This document shows positions 53,368 to 63,279 of a stretch of 64,000 nt of DNA, one piece after another (position 1 is the stretch's first letter; every line of letters begins with the position of its first letter). The notes under the pieces were generated by a model, which saw only the letters and a program-made list of their open reading frames with translations, was not told where the DNA came from and searched no databases. The translations under genes were made by a program, and so were the position numbers. Where the stretch lies: positions 682,001-746,000 of the forward strand of contig NZ_NNRI01000007.1 of NCBI RefSeq assembly GCF_002270415.1, in the 5' to 3' direction. This stretch comes from Mesorhizobium sophorae (GTDB lineage Bacteria > Pseudomonadota > Alphaproteobacteria > Rhizobiales > Rhizobiaceae).

Positions 53368-54768
53368 TTAATAGCGGTAGTGTTCCGGCTTGAATGGACC
53401 CTGCTGGGTCACGCCGATATAGGCAGCCTGCTCACCGGACAACTCGGTCAGGCGGGCGCCAAGCTTGTCGAGATGCAGGCGCGCGACCTTTTCATCGAGA
53501 TGCTTGGGCAGGACATAGACCTGGTTCGCGTACTGGCCGGGCTTGGTGTAGAGCTCGATCTGGGCCAGCACCTGGTTGGTGAACGAGGCCGACATGACGA
53601 AGCTCGGATGACCGGTGGCGTTGCCGAGATTGAGCAGCCGGCCTTCCGACAGCAGGATCATCCGCTTGCCGTCCGGGAAGGTGATCATGTCGACCTGCGG
53701 CTTGACGTTGGTCCATTTGAGATTGCGCAGCGCGGCCACCTGGATCTCGTTGTCGAAGTGACCGATGTTGCCGACGATCACCATGTCCTTCATCGAGCGC
53801 ATGTGGTCGAGGGTGACGACGTCCTTGTTGCCGGTGGTGGTGATGACGATGTCGGCGGTGGGCGCCGCATCTTCCAGCGTGACGACTTCAAAGCCGTCCA
53901 TCGCCGCCTGCAGGGCGCAGATCGGGTCGACCTCGGTGACCTTGACGCGGGCGCCGGCGCCCTTGAGCGAGGCCGACGAGCCCTTGCCGACGTCGCCGTA
54001 GCCGCAGACAACCGCGACCTTGCCGGCCATCATGGTGTCGGTGCCACGACGGATGCCGTCGACCAGCGATTCCTTGCAGCCATATTTGTTGTCGAATTTC
54101 GACTTGGTGACCGAGTCGTTGACGTTGATGGCGGGGAAGGGCAGCAGGCCCTTCTTCTGCAACTGGTAAAGCCGGTTGACGCCGGTGGTCGTCTCTTCTG
54201 TGACGCCGCGGATCGCTGCCTTCTGCTTGGTGAAGAAGCCGGGCGAAGCCTTCAGGCGCTTCTTGACCTGGGCATAGAAGTATTCCTCTTCCTCGCTCTG
54301 CGGGTTGGACAGCACGTCCTCGCCGGCCTCGGCGCGGGCGCCGATCAGGATGTACATGGTGGCGTCGCCGCCATCATCGAGGATCATGTTGGAGGTGCCG
54401 CCGTCGGCCCACTGGAAAATCTTGTCGGTGTAGTCCCAATACTCCTCGAGCGACTCGCCCTTGACGGCGAACACCGGGATACCGGCCTCGGCGATGGCGG
54501 CGGCCGCATGGTCCTGGGTCGAGAAGATGTTGCAGGAAGCCCAGCGGATATCGGCGCCGAGCGCCTTCAGCGTCTCGATCAGCACCGCCGTCTGGATGGT
54601 CATGTGCAGCGAGCCGGTGATGCGCGCGCCCTTCAGCGGCTTCTTGTCGCCGAATTCCTCGCGGCTGGCCATCAGGCCCGGCATTTCGGTTTCGGCGATC
54701 TCGATTTCCTTGCGGCCCCAGCCGGCAAGCGAGATGTCGGCGACCACATAGTCCTTGCTACCCGTCAT
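53368..54768 (-). CDS. ahcY: Adenosylhomocysteinase
   Basis: Hydrolyses S-adenosylhomocysteine to homocysteine and adenosine, keeping SAM-dependent methylation going. 466 residues. Substrate-site signature [18 protein letters not shown] near 80; NAD-binding [20 protein letters not shown] near 250; C-terminal [20 protein letters not shown] and the final PFKPEHYRY (Lys and Tyr reaching into the partner subunit). ATG 54768 ([15 protein letters not shown]) is chosen; codons further upstream are not conserved. A palindromic operator lies 127 bases upstream. Confidence 0.97.
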   Translation of the reverse strand: MTGSKDYVVADISLAGWGRKEIEIAETEMPGLMASREEFGDKKPLKGARITGSLHMTIQTAVLIETLKALGADIRWASCNIFSTQDHAAAAIAEAGIPVFAVKGESLEEYWDYTDKIFQWADGGTSNMILDDGGDATMYILIGARAEAGEDVLSNPQSEEEEYFYAQVKKRLKASPGFFTKQKAAIRGVTEETTTGVNRLYQLQKKGLLPFPAINVNDSVTKSKFDNKYGCKESLVDGIRRGTDTMMAGKVAVVCGYGDVGKGSSASLKGAGARVKVTEVDPICALQAAMDGFEVVTLEDAAPTADIVITTTGNKDVVTLDHMRSMKDMVIVGNIGHFDNEIQVAALRNLKWTNVKPQVDMITFPDGKRMILLSEGRLLNLGNATGHPSFVMSASFTNQVLAQIELYTKPGQYANQVYVLPKHLDEKVARLHLDKLGARLTELSGEQAAYIGVTQQGPFKPEHYRY

Positions 54769-54894
54769 GGCAGTGCTCCGATGCGAATTGTTCTTGCTGC
54801 GAATTGGTTGCGGATGCGCCCACGCCGGTCGGCGCGTCGAAGGGCGCGAATTCCCGGTCTGACTAGCAGATCGGCGCTCGGACGACAATGGGAT

Positions 54895-54910
54895 ATAAAG
54901 AAATCTTTAT
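54895..54910. promoter_or_regulatory. Palindromic operator upstream of ahcY
   Basis: ATAAAGA-AA-TCTTTAT is a perfect seven-base inverted repeat, AT-rich in a GC-rich background, 127 bases before the ahcY start. The form resembles sites of ArsR-type SAM/SAH-cycle regulators (SahR-like) reported in proteobacteria; I recall the type, not a specific rhizobial site. It is also just 40 bases beyond the HPr stop. Confidence 0.6.
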
Positions 54911-54950
54911 CCCTGCATGTCCATCGGACATGCTTTGGCGATGTAGAGGA

Positions 54951-55247
54951 TCAGCTTTCCTCGCCGAAGCGGGACGCCACCAATTGCTCCAGCGCGTCGA
55001 TGACCTGCAGCGCCTGCGGCCCGCTGGCGGTGACACGGATCGAGTAGCCCGGGCTTGCCGCCAGCATCATCAGGCCCATGATCGAGGTGCCGCCGACCTT
55101 GACGCCGTCCTTCTCGACATGCACCGAAGCGTCGAAGCCGCTCGCCAGTTGGACGAATTTCGCCGAGGCGCGCGCGTGCAGGCCGCGCTGGTTGATGATG
55201 GGAAAATCCCGGACGATCTGATCTTCTTCCGGGGACAGCGCGTTCAT
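54951..55247 (-). CDS. HPr-family phosphocarrier protein
   Basis: A 98-residue phosphocarrier of the PTS/PTS-Ntr type. The phosphorylated His is H24 in NQRGLHARASAKFVQLA; the regulatory Ser is S55 in VGGTSIMGLMMLAASPG, the target of HPr kinase. It overlaps the EIIA gene by four bases. With the EIIA and HprK-like proteins encoded upstream it makes the incomplete PTS relay typical of alphaproteobacteria, which signals rather than imports sugar. Confidence 0.92.
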   Translation of the reverse strand: MNALSPEEDQIVRDFPIINQRGLHARASAKFVQLASGFDASVHVEKDGVKVGGTSIMGLMMLAASPGYSIRVTASGPQALQVIDALEQLVASRFGEES

Positions 55248-55645
55248 TTGCTGCTCAAAAGCTGGCTGGCGACGTTGATGTATTTGCGGCCGGCCGCCTG
55301 CGCCTCATCAAGTGCGGCCGCCATGTTGTCGCCCTTGCGGATCGAGGAGAGCTTGATCAGCATCGGCAGGTTCATGCCGGCTATCACCTCGGTGCGGCCG
55401 GACTCCATCACCGAAATGGCAAGGTTGGAGGGGGTGCCGCCGAACATGTCGGTCAGCACGATGACGCCCGTTCCGGTGTCGACACGGGCGACGGCGTCGA
55501 CGATGTCGCGACGACGCTGCTCCATATCGTCATCGGCGCCGATCGCCACGGTTTCGAAATTGTCTTGTGGCCCGACGACATGTTCCACGGCATGTCGGAA
55601 CTCGGCGGCCAGTTGACCGTGCGTTACAAGCACGAGTCCGATCAT
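55244..55645 (-). CDS. PTS EIIA component, mannose type
   Basis: A 133-residue cytoplasmic EIIA-Man domain. The phosphorylated His is H9 in IGLVLVTHGQLAAEFRHA; GVIVLTDMFGGTPSNLAISV near 65 is the family signature. No EIIB/EIIC membrane transporter is nearby, so it presumably acts as a regulator fed by HPr. It shares a four-base overlap with the HPr gene. Confidence 0.92.
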   Translation of the reverse strand: MIGLVLVTHGQLAAEFRHAVEHVVGPQDNFETVAIGADDDMEQRRRDIVDAVARVDTGTGVIVLTDMFGGTPSNLAISVMESGRTEVIAGMNLPMLIKLSSIRKGDNMAAALDEAQAAGRKYINVASQLLSSK

Positions 55646-55809
55646 TCTTTGGTGGCTCCCGTCATCGCCGCTTCACAGGCGCATATTATGCTCGCCAGCC
55701 ATTCCAGGCGGCGGGAGCGCTATCTTGTCGACGCGCGGCCGGTTGACAAGCCCCAAATTGCGCCGGCCCATGCCATTTTGACGCATTGCAGCAAGAAATC
55801 CCAAGCGGA

Positions 55810-56271
55810 TCATAGAAAAGGCGCGATCGACAGCCGCGCCATCACGGCGGGCAGGGCAGTGGCGGCGTTGCGCTCGGCAAGATCGATACGCGGCACCGGG
55901 CAGCCTGCGACCGGCTCGCTTATTTCCTCCTGGAAACGGGCCATTTCTGCCTTTGGCACAAGCCTCACATGCAGGTCGATCACTCCGCCCGGCTCGAACG
56001 GCAGCGGGCACGGCATGAACCCAGGTACTTCGGCGAGACCGGCGATGGTCGCCGGCACGCGACAGACCAGCCGCCCGGCGCGGGCTGCGGCAAGCAGCCT
56101 GTCGTCGCCAATCAGCCGCGAGAACAGCCCGCGCGCGCGGCAATGGTCGAGGAGTGTCAGCGCCAGGGTCGTCTTGCCGGCGCCGGACGGCCCGGTGATA
56201 AGGACGCCGCGCTCGCCGATCAGGATCGCGGTTCCGTGAATGTTTTCAGGCTGCGCAACTGGATCAGGCAC
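55810..56271 (-). CDS. hprK: HPr kinase/phosphorylase, short alphaproteobacterial form
   Basis: A 153-residue HprK, only the C-terminal catalytic domain of the ~310-residue Gram-positive enzyme. Walker A is GVLITGPSGAGKTTLALTLL (GPSGAGKT at 27-34); the following FSRLIGDDRLLAAARAGRL carries the acidic residues for catalysis and metal. It phosphorylates the Ser of HPr. Located between the EIIA gene and chvG, a neighbourhood conserved in rhizobia. Confidence 0.92.
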   Translation of the reverse strand: MPDPVAQPENIHGTAILIGERGVLITGPSGAGKTTLALTLLDHCRARGLFSRLIGDDRLLAAARAGRLVCRVPATIAGLAEVPGFMPCPLPFEPGGVIDLHVRLVPKAEMARFQEEISEPVAGCPVPRIDLAERNAATALPAVMARLSIAPFL

Positions 56272-56300
56272 GATCTTGCCCGATCATGTTTTTGAACGAA

Positions 56301-56345
56301 GCATGATAGTGTCCGAAAACCGGTTCCCACTTTTCGGGATCATGC
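56301..56345. repeat. Palindromic intergenic repeat, copy 8
   Basis: GCATGATAGTGTCCGAAAAC and CACTTTTCGGGATCATGC form the arms. First of a tandem pair between hprK and chvG; the complement contains AAAAGTGGGAACCGGTTTT. Confidence 0.85.
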
Positions 56346-56356
56346 ATTTTAGATGA

Positions 56357-56403
56357 AGCATGACCTTGTCCGAAAACCGGTTTCCACTTTTCGGGATCAT
56401 GCT
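56357..56403. repeat. Palindromic intergenic repeat, copy 9 (supplies the chvG stop codon)
   Basis: Second copy in tandem, nearly identical to copy 8, with GCATGACCTTGTCCGAAAAC and CACTTTTCGGGATCATGC arms. The chvG stop codon (TGA on the minus strand, 56397-56399) is formed by the repeat's terminal GCATGATC, so the element overlaps the coding end. Confidence 0.88.
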
Positions 56404-58181
56404 TCGGCCGGTAGCGTCACGACAAAACGCGCGCCCTTGATTTCGCCGGGCTTGGTGCCGGGGATGTTCTCGGCGGTCAAGGTGCCGCCATGGGCCTCGA
56501 CGATCTGCCTGGATATCGACAGGCCAAGACCCGAATTCTGGCCGAACGCCTCGCCTGCGGGCCGGTCGGTGTAGAAACGTTCGAAGATGCGGTCGATGTT
56601 GTCGGCGCGAATGCCGGGACCATTGTCGTCGACGGTGACGATGTTGAACTTGCCCGCACGGGCCAGCGATACGCTGATGTGGCCATGGTCCTCGGGAACG
56701 AAGGAGCGGGCGTTCTCGATCAGGTTGGTGATGACCTGGCCGATGCGCAGATCATGACCGACGACCACATAGCCTTTGACGCCCTGCGGCAGCTTGGCGA
56801 CCTTGAACTCGATCTCGACGGCCTTCTTGTTGCGCGTGGCTTCACGCGAAACGGCAACGAGATCGGTGATGAATTTCTTCAGGTCGACCGTGCCTGCATC
56901 TTCGCGCGCCAGTTCGGCATCAAGACGGGAGGCGTCGGAAATATCGGTGATCAGCCGGTCCAGCCGCCTGACATCGTGCTGGATGATGTCCATCAGCCGG
57001 CTGCGCGAATTGTCGTTCTTGGCCAGCGGCAAGGTTTCCACTGCGCTGCGCAGCGAGGTCAGCGGGTTCTTCAATTCGTGCGACACGTCAGCGGCAAAGC
57101 TTTCGATCGCCTCGATGCGGGCGTAGAGCGCGTTGGTCATGTCGCGTATGGCGATCGACAGATTGCCGATCTCATCCTGGCGGTCGGAAAAGTCCGGGAT
57201 TTCCTCGCGGCTCTTGACGCCGCGCCTCACCCGCACGGCCGCCGCCGATAGCCGGCGCAGCGGATTGGCGATGGTGGAGGCGAGCAGCATCGACAGGATG
57301 GCGGTGACAAGCGCCGCGATGCCGAAGACGCGCAGGATCGCCTTGCGCTCGGCGGCGACGATCTTGTCGATGTCGCCGCCTTCGGTCGACAGCATCAGCA
57401 CGCCGAGAACGGCGCGGAAGCGCTGGATCGGCACCGCCACCGAAACGATCTGCTCGCCCTGTTCCGAGATCCGCACGATGGTCGACGGGCTGCCGGTGAG
57501 CGCCTTGACCACTTCCGGGAAGGCGGCGCCATTGCCGCCCGGCTGCTCGTGATAGACCGGCAGTTCGGTGTTGCGGAAGAAATCGAAGACGAATTTCTGG
57601 ATGCGCTCGACCAGATCGGGCTCTTCCTCTTCGACCGGCGGCAGGTCGTAGCGCAGGATCTGGCCGCGCGAATAGAGATGGCGCGAATCGAGCAGCAGAT
57701 TGGCGTCGCGGTCATAGATGCGGGCGCGCGTCCGGGTCGGCGAGATCAGCCTTCGCAGCACCGGCGCGACACGTTCCGGATTGATCGGGAAGTCGAGATT
57801 GTCGAGCTGGTCGGAGCCCGGCCCGAGACTTTCCCCGGCCTGCAGCTCGAGCAGCTTTTCCGGGTCGATGCTGATCGAATCCGTCTCGACCGTCGCCGAC
57901 GCGGCGATGGCGCCGGCGATGATCTCGCCCTGGGTCATCAGGCTCTCGACCCGGGCGTCGATCAGCCCGTCACGGAAGGTGTTGAGATAGAGGATGCCGG
58001 TGACAAGGACGGCCAGGCCGGCGAGGTTGAGGAAGAGGATACGCCGAGTCAGGCTGGAAAAGATATGATGGCCGAGGAAGCGGCGCATCGGCACCGTGAT
58101 TTTCGAGAGGAATGACGGCATGATACGCGACGGCCGCCTCGCAGCGCCCGCCGGTCTTGCTCGCTGTGCTTCCACTGCCAT
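56397..58181 (-). CDS. chvG: Sensor histidine kinase ChvG (ExoS-type)
   Basis: A 594-residue inner-membrane sensor. One TM helix near residue 55 (FLNLAGLAVLVTGILYLNTF), a large periplasmic domain, a second TM (VFGIAALVTAILSMLLAST), a HAMP linker, the H-box FAADVSHELKNPLTSLRSAV, and the ATPase (NLIENARSF, DDNGPGIRADNI, SGLGLSISRQIVEAHGG). ChvG/ExoS senses envelope and acid conditions with its periplasmic repressor ExoR elsewhere. Its partner ChvI is directly upstream beyond two repeats. Start at ATG 58181; an internal start near MPSFLSKIT is possible. Confidence 0.93.
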   Translation of the reverse strand: MAVEAQRARPAGAARRPSRIMPSFLSKITVPMRRFLGHHIFSSLTRRILFLNLAGLAVLVTGILYLNTFRDGLIDARVESLMTQGEIIAGAIAASATVETDSISIDPEKLLELQAGESLGPGSDQLDNLDFPINPERVAPVLRRLISPTRTRARIYDRDANLLLDSRHLYSRGQILRYDLPPVEEEEPDLVERIQKFVFDFFRNTELPVYHEQPGGNGAAFPEVVKALTGSPSTIVRISEQGEQIVSVAVPIQRFRAVLGVLMLSTEGGDIDKIVAAERKAILRVFGIAALVTAILSMLLASTIANPLRRLSAAAVRVRRGVKSREEIPDFSDRQDEIGNLSIAIRDMTNALYARIEAIESFAADVSHELKNPLTSLRSAVETLPLAKNDNSRSRLMDIIQHDVRRLDRLITDISDASRLDAELAREDAGTVDLKKFITDLVAVSREATRNKKAVEIEFKVAKLPQGVKGYVVVGHDLRIGQVITNLIENARSFVPEDHGHISVSLARAGKFNIVTVDDNGPGIRADNIDRIFERFYTDRPAGEAFGQNSGLGLSISRQIVEAHGGTLTAENIPGTKPGEIKGARFVVTLPAEA

Positions 58182-58213
58182 CGAATAGCAGCTCCCGCCT
58201 AGTCTTTGCCTTG

Positions 58214-58261
58214 ATGCATGTCGTTGTCCCAAAACCGGGCCCACTTTTGGGCGACATGCAT
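58214..58261. repeat. Palindromic intergenic repeat, copy 10
   Basis: GCATGTCGTTGTCCCAAAAC and CACTTTTGGGCGACATGC form the arms. First of a tandem pair in the 143-base chvI-chvG space. Confidence 0.85.
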
Positions 58262-58274
58262 TACCTTGCTTTGA

Positions 58275-58319
58275 CGCATGTCGTTATCCCAAAACCGGGA
58301 TCACTTTGGGCGACATGGA
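58275..58319. repeat. Palindromic intergenic repeat, copy 11
   Basis: A second copy directly following copy 10, GCATGTCGTTATCCCAAAAC and CACTTTGGGCGACATG. It begins six bases after the chvI stop. The two copies together form a long possible stem-loop in the chvI-chvG message. Confidence 0.83.
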
Positions 58320-58324
58320 TCGAC

Positions 58325-59026
58325 TTACGCTTCGCGGAACCGGTATCCGACTCCGTAAAGCGTTTCGATCATCTCGAAGTCGTCGTCGACGGCCTTGAAC
58401 TTCTTGCGCAGCCGCTTGATGTGGCTGTCGATGGTCCGGTCGTCGACATAGACCTGTTCATCATAGGCCGAATCCATCAGCGCATCACGGCTTTTTACGA
58501 CACCGGGGCGCTGCGCCAGCGAGTGCAGGATCAGGAACTCGGTGACGGTCAGCGTCACCGGCTCGCCCTTCCAGGTGCAGGTGTGGCGCTCCTGGTCCAT
58601 GACCAGCTGGCCGCGCTCGAGCGACCGGGCCTGCTGACTGGGCGTCTTTGCCGCAGCCTCGCGGGCACTGGCACGGCGCAGCACGGCGCGCACCCGCTCG
58701 ACCAGTAGACGCTGCGAGAACGGTTTGCGGATGAAATCGTCGGCGCCCATCTTGAGGCCGAACAATTCGTCGATCTCGTCGTCCTTTGAGGTCAGGAATA
58801 TCACCGGAAGGTCGGACTTCTGGCGCATCCGGCGCAGCAGTTCCATGCCATCCATGCGCGGCATCTTGATGTCGAGGATGGCAAGGTTCGGCGGGCGTGC
58901 CGCCAGCCCTTCCAGCGCAGACGCACCATCCGTGTAGGTCTCGACGCGGTACCCCTCGGATTCGAGGGCGATCGACACCGATGTCAGAATGTTGCGGTCG
59001 TCATCGACAAGCGCGATTGTTGCCAT
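58325..59026 (-). CDS. chvI: Response regulator ChvI (OmpR family)
   Basis: A 233-residue regulator. Receiver domain: acidic pocket at D8-D10 of ALVDDDRN, phospho-acceptor D52 in [13 protein letters not shown], conserved Lys in FLTSKDDE. C-terminal winged helix from about 140 ([19 protein letters not shown], then [18 protein letters not shown]). ChvI controls acid response, exopolysaccharide and virulence/symbiosis genes in rhizobia. ATG 59026 (ATIALVDDD) is taken as start; an in-frame ATG six codons upstream also exists. Confidence 0.95.
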   Translation of the reverse strand: MATIALVDDDRNILTSVSIALESEGYRVETYTDGASALEGLAARPPNLAILDIKMPRMDGMELLRRMRQKSDLPVIFLTSKDDEIDELFGLKMGADDFIRKPFSQRLLVERVRAVLRRASAREAAAKTPSQQARSLERGQLVMDQERHTCTWKGEPVTLTVTEFLILHSLAQRPGVVKSRDALMDSAYDEQVYVDDRTIDSHIKRLRKKFKAVDDDFEMIETLYGVGYRFREA

Positions 59027-59368
59027 TTCAAGCGGCTCCCTCATGAGCTGTCCCTTCTTTCGTAGAGAAGGGGCTTTTGCAGGACAAATTAGGTACAAAA
59101 TGTGGCATAGGCCTTGTCCGCTGTCACGCGCGGCATGCCGGCGGCCACAATCCTACCCCGATATGGATTGGACGAACGAACACTGCCAATCCTTTGGGCA
59201 ACCACCAAAGTTTTTGCACATATAAACGATTTAAACAACTTTCAAAATTTTTAAATCGATTAATGATTTGATATCATTTGGCTTTTCTGGTTCTGACGAA
59301 CTCAGCCTGCTTGTGGGCATGCCGGAATATACGCCGGCAAAGACGCGGAAAACGAAGAGGGACACTTG
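59027..59368 (+). promoter_or_regulatory. chvI-pckA divergent intergenic region
   Basis: About 340 bases, no gene. The right half (59210-59280) is very AT-rich, unlike its surroundings, and contains AAATCGATTAATGATTT, an inverted repeat of AAATC/GATTT, plus TTTAAACAACTTTCAAAA. This is probably the pckA promoter and operator zone. In S. meliloti chvI lies beside pckA and ChvI is reported to affect pckA expression. Confidence 0.6.
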
Positions 59369-60979
59369 ATGTCGGAAGTCGGAAAACGCAATTCTGCCTG
59401 TGCGATCGATCATATCGGCCTGAAGACCACCGGCGTGGTGCGCTATAATTTCGGCGCGGCAGCCCTTTACGAGGAATCGATCCGGCGCGGCGAAGCCCGG
59501 CTCACCGCACATGGCGCACTGGTCGCCGAGACCGGCCAGCACACCGGTCGCTCGCCCAAGGACAAATTCGTCGTGCGCGACGGCGCAACCGAGCCGCATA
59601 TCTGGTGGGACAACAACAAGGCGATCTCGCCGGCCCAGTTCGACCTTCTGCTTGCCGATTTCCGCGCGCATGCCGCGGACAAGGATCTTTACGTGCAGGA
59701 TCTGGTCGGCGGCGCCGACGCAGGGCTGAAACTGCCGACCCGGGTGGTTACCGAACTCGCCTGGCACTCGCTGTTCATCCGCAATCTGCTCATCCGCCCG
59801 GATGCCGCCGAGCTCGAGCATTTCGTGCCCGAGATGACCATCATCGACCTGCCGTCGTTCCGTGCCGATCCCGCCCGCCACGGCAGCCGTACCGAAACGG
59901 TGATCGCTGTCGACCTGACGCGCAAGATCGTGCTGATCGGCGGCACCTCCTATGCCGGCGAGATGAAGAAGTCGGTGTTTACCATGCTCAACTATCTGTT
60001 GCCGGCGAAGGGCGTGATGCCGATGCATTGCTCGGCCAACGAGGGTGCGAGCGGCGACGCCGCCGTCTTCTTCGGCCTGTCGGGAACCGGCAAGACGACG
60101 CTGTCGGCCGATCCGTCGCGCACGCTGATCGGCGACGACGAGCATGGCTGGGGACCGCACGGCATCTTCAATTTCGAAGGCGGCTGCTACGCCAAGACGA
60201 TCAAGCTGTCGGCGGAAGCCGAGCCTGAAATCTTCGCCACCACGCAGCGCTTCGGAACGGTGCTGGAAAATGTCGTGCTCGACGCCGACGGCGTGCCGGA
60301 TTTCAACGACGGAAGGCTCACCGAAAACACGCGCTGCGCCTATCCGCTGGATTTCATCCCCAATGCCAGCAAGACGGGACGCGCCAATCATCCGAAAAAC
60401 ATCATCATGCTGACCGCAGATGCCTTCGGCGTGATGCCACCGATCGCGCGGCTGACCCCGGCGCAGGCGATGTATCATTTTCTGTCCGGCTACACCGCCA
60501 AGGTGGCCGGAACCGAAAAGGGAGTGACCGAACCCGAAGCGACGTTTTCGACCTGCTTTGGCGCGCCGTTCATGCCGCGCCATCCCTCGGAATACGGCAA
60601 TTTGCTGCGCGAACTGATCGCCCAACACGACGCCGACTGCTGGCTGGTCAACACCGGCTGGACCGGCGGCGCCTACGGTACCGGCAAGCGGATGCCGATC
60701 AAGGCAACGCGGGCATTGCTTGCGGCGGCACTCGACGGCTCGCTGAAGGCGGCCGAGTTCCGCACCGACCCTCATTTCGGTTTCGAGGTGCCGGTCGCGG
60801 TTCGCGGCGTCGACAGTGCCATTCTCGACCCGCGGTCGACCTGGGCCGACAAGGCGGGTTACGACCGGCAGGCGGCAAGGCTGGTCGGCATGTTCGCCAT
60901 CAACTTCGAGAAATTCGAAAGCCATGTCGACGCTGTGGTGCTGGGTGCCGCGCCGCGCATGCAGGAAGCGGCGGAGTAA
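59369..60979 (+). CDS. pckA: Phosphoenolpyruvate carboxykinase (ATP)
   Basis: First committed enzyme of gluconeogenesis: oxaloacetate + ATP to PEP + CO2 + ADP. 536 residues. The kinase-1a loop is [20 protein letters not shown] near 233, the metal site [15 protein letters not shown] near 217, and the kinase-2 region [17 protein letters not shown] near 265. ATG 59369 chosen over the adjoining TTG. Followed by a strong terminator. Important for growth on C4-dicarboxylates. Confidence 0.97.
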   Translation: MSEVGKRNSACAIDHIGLKTTGVVRYNFGAAALYEESIRRGEARLTAHGALVAETGQHTGRSPKDKFVVRDGATEPHIWWDNNKAISPAQFDLLLADFRAHAADKDLYVQDLVGGADAGLKLPTRVVTELAWHSLFIRNLLIRPDAAELEHFVPEMTIIDLPSFRADPARHGSRTETVIAVDLTRKIVLIGGTSYAGEMKKSVFTMLNYLLPAKGVMPMHCSANEGASGDAAVFFGLSGTGKTTLSADPSRTLIGDDEHGWGPHGIFNFEGGCYAKTIKLSAEAEPEIFATTQRFGTVLENVVLDADGVPDFNDGRLTENTRCAYPLDFIPNASKTGRANHPKNIIMLTADAFGVMPPIARLTPAQAMYHFLSGYTAKVAGTEKGVTEPEATFSTCFGAPFMPRHPSEYGNLLRELIAQHDADCWLVNTGWTGGAYGTGKRMPIKATRALLAAALDGSLKAAEFRTDPHFGFEVPVAVRGVDSAILDPRSTWADKAGYDRQAARLVGMFAINFEKFESHVDAVVLGAAPRMQEAAE

Positions 60980-61012
60980 TCACGTCATTGGGCTGAACTC
61001 AGCCTGTCGTTG

Positions 61013-61046
61013 AAAGGCCCGGTTTCGATCGGGCCTTTTCTTTTTC
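61013..61046 (+). terminator. Rho-independent terminator of pckA
   Basis: AAAGGCCCG and CGGGCCTTT pair around GTTTCGAT, followed by TCTTTTTC. Located 34 bases after the pckA stop. Confidence 0.9.
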
Positions 61047-61070
61047 GATCCGCCGCGCCATGACTGCGGC

Positions 61071-61508
<438 letters not shown>

Positions 61509-61605
61509 GCCTTCGGAAGCGTCTGGAGATACGGTTTTCGGGTCGCTGCCGGGTGACCCGTCATGGCATCATGTTTTCGCACGACCAATGTGATTGAACA
61601 GCCTC

Positions 61606-62259
61606 ATGCTCGTCCTGCCCAAAGGCGTCCGCCACATGCCGGCCTATCTGTCTCGCACCGTGCAGGAAACGCTGGTCGAGGCGGTGAGAGGCATCGTGCA
61701 GCAGGCGCCGCTGTTCGTGCCGGCGATGCCGCGCACCGGCAAGGAGATGAGCGTGCGCATGACCAATTGCGGCCCGCTCGGCTGGGTCACCGACAAGGAG
61801 CATGGCTATCGCTACCAGCCGACGCATCCGGTGACTGGATTGCCATGGCCGCCAATCCCGGACGGTCTGCTCGAGCTGTGGCGGCAGGTGTCGGGCTACC
61901 CACATCCGCCGGAAGCGTGCCTGGTCAATTTCTATACCCCGGAGGCCAAAATGGGCCTGCATCAGGACCGCGACGAGGCCGATTTTTCGGCACCGGTGGT
62001 TTCCGTTTCGCTGGGCGACGATTGCCTGTTCAGGGTCGGCCAGACGACGCGTGAGGGCGGCACTAAGTCGTTCAGGCTGAAAAGTGGCGACGTCGTGGTG
62101 CTCGGCGGCGAAGGACGCCTCAGCTTTCACGGCGTCGACCGCATCTACCCCTCGACCTCGGCACTGCTGAAGAATGGCGGCCGCATCAATCTGACGCTGC
62201 GGCGGGTGACGAAGCCAACCGCCGCCGCGACGAGCGACGTCCCGGGAGAAGGCCAGTAG
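61606..62259 (+). CDS. alkB: AlkB-type DNA/RNA alkylation repair dioxygenase
   Basis: A 217-residue Fe(II)/2-oxoglutarate dioxygenase that removes alkyl lesions from single-stranded nucleic acid. Substrate-binding CGPLGWVTDKEHGYRYQPTH near 57-75 and NFYTPEAKMGLHQDRDEADF near 115, where H and D are iron ligands; third ligand His in LSFHGVDRI near 185; 2-oxoglutarate Arg in RINLTLRRV near 205. The in-frame TTG at 61594 is a less likely start than ATG 61606 (LVLPKGVRHMP). Confidence 0.93.
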   Translation: MLVLPKGVRHMPAYLSRTVQETLVEAVRGIVQQAPLFVPAMPRTGKEMSVRMTNCGPLGWVTDKEHGYRYQPTHPVTGLPWPPIPDGLLELWRQVSGYPHPPEACLVNFYTPEAKMGLHQDRDEADFSAPVVSVSLGDDCLFRVGQTTREGGTKSFRLKSGDVVVLGGEGRLSFHGVDRIYPSTSALLKNGGRINLTLRRVTKPTAAATSDVPGEGQ

Positions 62260-62295
62260 GCAATTCCAAGAAATTGACGCGCTGGGCGGACGTCG

Positions 62296-63255
62296 TCACA
62301 GCTTCCTGAGCGCCACTTCCTCGATCAGGTGATCGGCGCCCTTGCGCAGGATGAGGTCGGCGCGAGCCCGCGTCGGGAGGATGTTCTCACGCAAATTTTT
62401 CAGATTGATGTTGGTCCAAAGGCCTTCGGCGATGGCGCGGGCCGAATCCTCCGAGAGCTGCGAATAGCGGTGAAAAAAGGAATCCGGATTGCGGAAGGCG
62501 GTCTCGCGCAACCGCATGAAACGGGCGGTGTACCATTGATGGATCAGCTTCTCGTCGGCATCGATATAGATGGCGAAGTCGAAGAAGTCCGACAGGAAGG
62601 GCACGATCTTGCCGTCCTGCGGCAGCTTGCCGGGCTGCAGGACATTGATGCCTTCGAAGATCAGGATATCGGGGCGGTCGATGGTGACGAACTCGCCGGG
62701 AATGACGTCATAGGTCAGGTGCGAATAGACGGGCGCCCGGACATTGCGCTGCGCCGACTTGATGCCCGACAGGAAGCGCAGCAGCGCGCCGACATCGTAG
62801 CTGTCGGGAAAACCCTTGCGCTCCATCAGGTTTTCACGGCGCAGCACCTCGTTGGGCAGCAGGAAGCCGTCAGTGGTGATGAGATCGACCTTGGGGCTCG
62901 ACGGCCAGCGCGCCAGCAACTCCTTCAACACGCGCGCGGTGGTCGATTTGCCGACCGCGACGGAGCCGGCAATGCCGATGATGAACGGCGTCTTTTCCAC
63001 GTCGACCGCGTTGAAGAAGGCCTGGCGTTGCCTGAACAGCAGCTGGCTCGCTTCGACATGCGCCGATAAGAGCCGCGACAGCGAGAGGTAGATGCGCTTG
63101 ACCTCTTCGAGGTCGACCGGGTCGTTGAGCGAGCGCAGGCGGCGGAATTCATCCTCGCTCAGCGTCAGCGGCGTGTCGGCGCGGAATTGCGACCATTGCT
63201 CGGCGGAGAAGAAACGAAAGGGAGAATATTTCTCGGTCGGCGCGAGCTGATCCAT
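62296..63255 (-). CDS. coaA: Pantothenate kinase, type I
   Basis: Phosphorylates pantothenate, the first and regulated step to coenzyme A. 319 residues. P-loop: [20 protein letters not shown] near 95; [16 protein letters not shown] near 125; [20 protein letters not shown] near 180; [20 protein letters not shown] near 225. Matches type I (CoaA/PanK-I). Follows hisE by about 24 bases on the minus strand, as in many rhizobia. Confidence 0.96.
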   Translation of the reverse strand: MDQLAPTEKYSPFRFFSAEQWSQFRADTPLTLSEDEFRRLRSLNDPVDLEEVKRIYLSLSRLLSAHVEASQLLFRQRQAFFNAVDVEKTPFIIGIAGSVAVGKSTTARVLKELLARWPSSPKVDLITTDGFLLPNEVLRRENLMERKGFPDSYDVGALLRFLSGIKSAQRNVRAPVYSHLTYDVIPGEFVTIDRPDILIFEGINVLQPGKLPQDGKIVPFLSDFFDFAIYIDADEKLIHQWYTARFMRLRETAFRNPDSFFHRYSQLSEDSARAIAEGLWTNINLKNLRENILPTRARADLILRKGADHLIEEVALRKL

Positions 63256-63279
63256 CGAGATACCTGCCCTCCCTCACGG

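Noticed and set aside
53380..55047. A 555-codon open frame antisense to ahcY
   Set aside because: Entirely opposite ahcY; repetitive Gly/Asp/Val/Arg composition; no family.
62262..62280. Another palindromic repeat copy after alkB (CAATTCCAAGAAATTG)
   Set aside because: Only a fragment of the arm is present, without core or partner arm.
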